The translations under genes were made by a program, and so were the position numbers. Of a DNA stretch of 64,000 bases, positions 59,141-64,000 are shown one piece after another (within the stretch, counting starts at the first letter, position 1; each line of letters starts with the position of its first letter). The notes under the pieces are model-generated. The model saw only the letters and a list, made by a program, of their open reading frames with translations. It searched no databases and was not told where the DNA came from. This DNA is from Gigaspora rosea (lineage: Eukaryota > Glomeromycota > Glomeromycetes > Diversisporales > Gigasporaceae), in NCBI GenBank assembly GCA_003550325.1, contig QKWP01000065.1, positions 474,310 through 538,309 of the forward strand. Direction: 5' to 3'.

Positions 59141-59148
59141 TTCATAAC

Positions 59149-59836
59149 AATGGGACAAGTTAGATAGTACTAAAATTATGCGATTATGATTAATAGTTCA
59201 CAAGATATCATCATTTAATCAAAATAACCTGTATAAAGCAAAATTTGAAATTAACATAAAATCATTGATAACCTTTAACAGGCTGGTCCATGTTTGATGA
59301 TTTTACTTCCAAAATGACCACTTTGAAGAGACAATTCTAACGAGCCCAAAATCGTTAAAATCTAATCATGGGATCACAAAATCATTAAAAATTTTCTTAT
59401 TATTTTGATGAAAATTGGAATAAACTAATTAATTTTTATTTAAATTAATACAAAAATCTTAACGATCTTGTGATCCTGTAATTGGATTTTAACAATTTTG
59501 GGCTTGTTGGAATCATCTCTTCAAGTCGGTTATTTTGGTAGTAAAATTGGCAAAAACGGACCAGTCTATCAAAATTTATCTACGATTTTATACAGATTAT
59601 TGTCCAGAGTGAAGCAAAGGACTTATATTTCTATGCTCTTTAATGTCCGAAATTATGATTTTGATGCATTCGTAATAGAAATATCAAAACTGTAGTTTTG
59701 GTATTTTCCATCTATAACGCTCTGAAAAATGTGATCTATGACATGCGTATGTGACCAGATTTTTCTGTTACAGTTTACAGTACTAATACTAAAATTATTG
59801 TTATGGGCTCCGGACTTATACCGGTTTCCGGTTCCT
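59149..59836. repeat. Repeat B copies and unassigned DNA
   Basis: Contains an inverted pair of repeat B (about 59300-59560; AACGAGCCCAAAATCGTTAA and AACGATCTTGTGATCC). The frames 59498-59695 and 59653-59898 are chance. Confidence 0.55.
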
Positions 59837-61606
59837 ACATCAGCAAATTTATAATAGCGTAATCTTACGTAAGATCTTACGAACCATAATATAAGCAAAA
59901 TATTACGTAATATATTTCGAAATATTTCGAAATATCAAATTTCGAAATATTACAAAAGTAATTTCAAAATATTTTGAAATAGATTACGAAATATTTCGAT
60001 CCCTTTCAAAATATTTTAGGACTAGGAAACCAAGCTGGATCAGGATCAGTAGATCTGTAACCTGGATTGCGCGTTAGACTGATTTTTCGAAATAGTTCGA
60101 AATAGTTCGATGATATTCAAATTCTGTACTACAAGATCAGATTAGATCTTTTGTTTATAACTAGATCTTCTATTTTGTTTTTTTCGCTTTTTTGTTTTTA
60201 TTTCGGTTCGTTTGTTTCATTTTTTGTTTTCATTTTATTTTTTTGTTTTCATTTTTCTATTTTTTTTATTTTTTAATTTTTTTAATTTTATTTTTTATTT
60301 CAGCACCTTTGCAAGAAGACATACAACTTTTCGAAACCTTGCGCATGTTTACTCAGACTTCCGATACTTTCAAGAACACCAAGAACGCTTCTTTAAAAAA
60401 ATGATTTAGTTAGGCGCAAGTTTTCGCAAGTTTTCGCAAGGTTTTGCAAGTTTGTGAAGTTTTCGCAAGGTTTTGCGTCATTTATTTTTTCGTTTCGTGT
60501 TTTTTGTTTTTGTTTTTTTTTGTTTTATTTTAAAATTTTTTTTATTAATTTATTTTATTTCGGCACTTTGCGAGAACAGAACCCTTACTTCCGCAAAAAA
60601 AACAACCCAGACTTTTTCGGCACTTTGCGACTTTTTTGGCATTTTGCAAGAACATTAACACGGCTTTCACAATTTCAGAATTTGCAAGAACGCGAACTCT
60701 TACGAAGATTTGGGCTTCGTTTATTTTTTTTTATTAGTTTGCTTACACTTTTGGTTTTTTTGTTTTTTTTTTACTTATTTTTTTAATTTTTATTTTAGTT
60801 TATTTATTCCTAACTCCTTCGAACCTTTGCGACTTTCCTCGGCAATTTGCAAGAACACCAACACTTCTAAGAAATGTTTTTTATTTTGAAGTTTTTAGAA
60901 AAAGAGTGCGAAACGAAGTTTATAGCCAAAACAAAAGAAGTAGTCAAAGCGAAGACAATAGAAAACAAAGAAGCGAAGATAATAGCTAACTGTAGGTGAA
61001 CGAAAATAAGTGTGTAGGGCTAGTTTTTTGTATATAGTGATAGAATTAGATGCGAAGAAGTGCGAAAGTAGTTAAAATAATATATAATAATATAAAAACA
61101 ATACTGTAAAAAATGTATAATAATTAAAATATAATATATAATATAATATGTATAATATATAATAATAATAAATAAAAAAATAATAATAAATAAAAAAATG
61201 TAAAATTTTATAGTAAATTGCGAAATCTTGCAAAATAAAGCGAAAACTTGTAAAAAAGCATGATTATGTGAATATGTATATCATTTGTTTATTTTTTAAA
61301 AAATTTTAAAAATTTGCGAAAATTTGCTAAATATTGCGAAACAATGCGAAAAGATCCAAAATATTGCGAAACAATGCGAAAATATCAAAATATTACCTCC
61401 TGCATGTATTAGTTTATTGATATGCGCATTGTTGCGATTTATTTCGAATTATTGTGATGTAATATTGCGTAATTTTTTACATATGTATTTTGTAATATTC
61501 CGTAATTGAAAATTGCGAAAGATTTCGCGTCGATTCGTAATTCTTGCGCAAGTTTTTGGGCCGTAATAACTTACGTAAGATTACATTTATATAATTCGCT
61601 GATGTA
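59837..61606. mobile_element. Element with CGAAAT and GCGAAA/TTTTCGC motif arrays
   Basis: TACATCAGCAAATTTATAAT with ATCTTACGTAAG at the left pairs with CTTACGTAAGATTAC and TTCGCTGATGTA at the right. No clear TSD. The left flank repeats ATTTCGAAAT. The centre alternates long T-rich tracts with TTTTCGCAAG, CTTTGCGA and TTGCGAAA words. The Phe-rich plus-strand frames at 60192-60786 and the frame 61324-61509 reflect this composition and are not genes. Confidence 0.55.
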
Positions 61607-62245
61607 GTATATATAGGTTATTTTGGTTGAATAATAATATCTTGTGAACTATCAGTCAGAATTATATGATTTCAGTACTATTCGATTTGTTTTGATGAGA
61701 CAAATCGAATGTTACCAAAATCATATAATTCTAATTAACAGTTCATAAGATATTGTTAATGCGCCAAATTAGGTACTGCACCAAATTAGGTATATCTACT
61801 TTATAATACAAATCTTTGTCAATTTGGGATTCTGTTATTAGAATTTAATGATTTTAGGCTCATTATAAGTGTCTCACTGAGATGAACATTTTGGTAGTTA
61901 AATTATCCAAAATGGACTAGTGAATCAAAAGTTGTTCAATATTAAAAATAATTATTTAATAATTTTAAAAATTACTATTAAAATTACACAAAAGTTGAAT
62001 GATCTTGGGATCCTGTGATTGGATTTTAATATTTTTGGTCTTGTTAGAATCATCTCACTGAGACGAACATTTTGGTAGTTGAATCATCCAAAACATACTA
62101 GTAGATCAAAAGTTATCCAATTTTTAAAATGTATATATATATTATTAAATTTTAACTAATCAAATGCCTAGAAAAATTATCAGATAGAGGGTAGGGGGGT
62201 CAGCTACTTAGTGAAACCCTAATCAGGTAATTTTTGGCACTCTTC
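61607..62245. repeat. Repeat B copies in direct orientation
   Basis: Two copies (about 61815-61935 and 62005-62115) share TTGGGATTCTGTTATTAGA-like sequence and CATTTTGGTAGTT(A/G)AAT. They form the right side of the 57116-62245 element. Confidence 0.6.
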
Positions 62246-62248
62246 TAA

Positions 62249-63837
62249 GTATGTTAATGAGAGATTGTAGCATATATATACAGGATAGGGCTTTACTGAA
62301 TAGCTCAAACTGTTCAGAATCATAGGCTTTGCTCATATCTTGGGAGATTAGCCATAGTGACTTTGAGTTGCAACTAGCATCTTCGATAATATTGTTAAGA
62401 ATATGTATAGGTATTGAAGTGCTATTGCCAGCAGTGCAATATAATTGAATGGGAATAAAATTAAATATTGAGTAAAAACTTTGTTTAGCCGGTTAGTAAG
62501 AAGTTTTGTATATAGCTTTCTTATATGCTCTACTAGACTGATTGGTCTAGTGTTCACTAGGTTGCCATCAAAAATTGGATTTTTTGAGATAAAAAAAATT
62601 CAACCTTCTTTCCACTGTTTGGGAACAGTTTGAGTTTGTAAGTAGCGATTAAAAAAAGTAGTAATTGCTATTAGACAGTTTTAGCCAAAGTGTTTTATTA
62701 TTTCATAGCTAATACCTGAAGACCTGCATGCTTTGTTATTTGGAAGTTACGATAGTGTGATAAGGACTTCTTCTATAAAAAGGGTTGCAAAGTCTCTGAA
62801 TACCAATTCAGATCAATGCACAGTTTGGAGCATATTTCTCTGCCCATAGGGTGTTAAACAAGTAAGTATTGATAGTTTTAGAGGCTGTCTACTGGTCAAA
62901 GTAGATTTGAATCTAGGCCTTAATGGCTTTAGGATTTGTAATTATATTATTGTCTATTCTGAAGTTATTGAATCTTATAGGGTCCTTGTACCTGTTAAGA
63001 ATACTATTAATTATAAAGGTTGAGTATATACTAAGTTTTGAACAGTGTTTTTGAATAAATTCACTAATGTATTAGCGAATAAACTTGATATTTTCTATAC
63101 TATGAGCGTGATACTAGCGTGATAGAGCTTTTTTTATTCTGTATTAGCAGCTATTAGCCACATAAGTAAGTGGCTGTGCAAAGTAGGTAGGAGTTGCAAC
63201 TCAAGCTGATGTGTTGAGTTAAGATTTTGAATTGTGGAGTTATGATATATAGAAATAATGGAAGTGTTTTTAAGGGCTTGCTTGGTCTGTCTAATAATGT
63301 TACTTAACTTTTTTAAGCCATGGTATAGTAGTGTCACTTTAAATGAAAAGGAGTGATAAAAGTTGCATACTGCAAATTTCTTGCTAGGTATACCGGTATA
63401 TAGAATTGCTGTATTAGTAATACTTATTTGAATCTTGTACTATGTTGTTTCTAATGATTGTACAGTAAATGTTACTATTAATACTTTGTTATAAGCTAGG
63501 TTCAAGGTGGCTTGGTTGTTAAAGTTTTGCTATTTCTCAACGTCCATCAGTTTGTAGTTGAAGATTCTTTTGTGGAATCTGCTTTTATATCTGAATTGAC
63601 CTGCATAGGCATATAGAAAGACCACTGGAAAGTAAGAATCTTGTGATCACTTAGAATCGAGGTGTTAGGATCATCTAAGTTAAAGGCAAGCAAGTAAAGT
63701 ACAAGAGAAGAGTAGGCCCAAATGCAGTCTATTTTACTCTAGTATATTGAACTTAGCCATGTAGGGGTTAAAAATTGCATATGAGCGGATAAGTCTGTAA
63801 AATTATTGTAGATTAAAAATTGGAGGAGTTTGTATAG
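62249..63837 (-). pseudogene. LINE piece 1: endonuclease C-terminus and RT fingers
   Basis: Minus strand from 63837: LLQFLIYNNFTDL, then KIDCIWAYSSL and SILSDHKILTFQW (about 63740-63620). SDHK is the conserved C-terminal motif of AP-type LINE endonucleases. Next, NTRPISLVEHIRKLYTKLLT (62557-62490) and PIHILNNIIEDA, then LWLISQDMSKAYD (about 62355-62315), in which the Asp of DMSKAYD is an RT catalytic residue. Frame breaks are present. The 5' part of the element is beyond 63838, behind another insertion and the window edge. Confidence 0.85.
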
Positions 63838-63943
63838 GACCCCGGACATCTCTAATATAGGTCATAAATGATCTGTATAAATTTAGAAGTTTTTGCTATC
63901 CCTAAAATCAAGTAAATTTGCTGAAAATTCAATTATTACATAT

Positions 63944-63993
<50 letters not shown>

Positions 63994-64000
63994 GTTTTCA
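63838..64000. mobile_element. AGGACCC MITE, truncated by the window edge
   Basis: AGGACCCCGGACATCTCTAA, then ATAGGTCATAAATG, matches the left end of 49995-50287. The interior runs into a T-tract of about 45 bases (63947-63992). The right end is outside the window. Confidence 0.7.

Larger units (their letters stand above)
58139..61800. mobile_element. Inverted-repeat element (TAGATATRCCTAATT ends) hosting further insertions
   Basis: TTAGATATGTCTAATTCAGC near 58139 pairs with TTAGGTATATCTA near 61787, and a related word (GTGTCTAATTCGGCGCAC) lies internally at 58329. The middle is built of palindromic CTTGTGAACTATTGATC / TTTTGGTACCATTC sequence. Limits are approximate. Confidence 0.5.
57116..62245. 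mobile_element. Harbinger-like element splitting the LINE RT (5.1 kb including nests)
   Basis: Left end GGGGAGCACCATTTATCACC is nearly the same as in 46213-47693. The right end is a diverged complement (AATCAGGTAATTTTTGGCAC). Flanked by TAA (57113-57115 and 62246-62248). RT coding sequence stops at one side and resumes at the other. It contains palindromes, repeat B copies and at least five further elements; no transposase frame. Confidence 0.78.

Noticed and set aside
60192..60786. Phe-rich plus-strand open frames, up to 110 codons
   Set aside because: They are translations of T-rich low-complexity tracts inside a motif-array element; three overlapping frames look alike.
1..64000. CRISPR arrays, bacterial operons, rRNA or intact tRNA genes
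   Set aside because: The window is eukaryotic and none of these patterns is present; the regular repeats seen are satellites or transposon arrays without unique spacers.

Overview
The window reads as a very A+T-rich eukaryotic nuclear genome segment, most likely from a filamentous fungus. An arbuscular mycorrhizal fungus (Glomeromycotina, Rhizophagus-like) is my best guess. Reasons: a fungal-type DUG2 gene broken by 24 small introns, TTAGGG-type telomeric repeats, and LINE, Helitron and RING-protein remnants resembling repeat families I associate with Glomeromycotina. The organism call is an inference; no rRNA or tRNA gene is present to anchor it.

Only one complete conserved host gene is evident: a 25-exon DUG2-like gene (24893-30925, +) encoding about 871 residues, with WD40 repeats followed by an M20 metallopeptidase-like domain. 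A second, unrecognised small ORF (31977-32321, -) may be real. The rest is mobile DNA and its debris.

Layout. 1-6.4 kb: gene-poor A+T-rich DNA with telomere-repeat-bearing elements and a dispersed GC-richer repeat. 6.46-11.12 kb: a 4.65-kb TIR element with a perfect 9-bp target-site duplication (TSD), carrying a broken RING-finger gene that may be its transposase. 11.4-14 kb: hAT and pogo-like MITEs and a minisatellite with an assembly join. 14.3-15.67 kb: a structurally intact Tc1/mariner element. 15.9-24.7 kb: MITEs with 7-bp, TTAA, TTA or TA duplications, a possible SINE, and a TA-element nest. 24.9-30.9 kb: DUG2. 33.5-36.4 kb: two Helitron remnants with a tandem repeat. 36.5-48 kb: long palindromes, tandem repeats, and TTAA, Harbinger-like and hAT-like elements. 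49.2-63.84 kb: one LINE on the minus strand, cut into at least five pieces by nested DNA elements. 63.84 kb to the end: another MITE, truncated by the window edge.

Three patterns stand out. (1) At least six hAT-like non-autonomous families (TAG...CTA ends, 8-bp TSDs) are each filled with their own iterated short motif. (2) A 209-223-bp MITE family carries interstitial telomere repeats and has perfect 7-bp A/T-only TSDs. (3) Insertion nests several levels deep allow a relative chronology, one with a paralogous empty site that proves the insertion.
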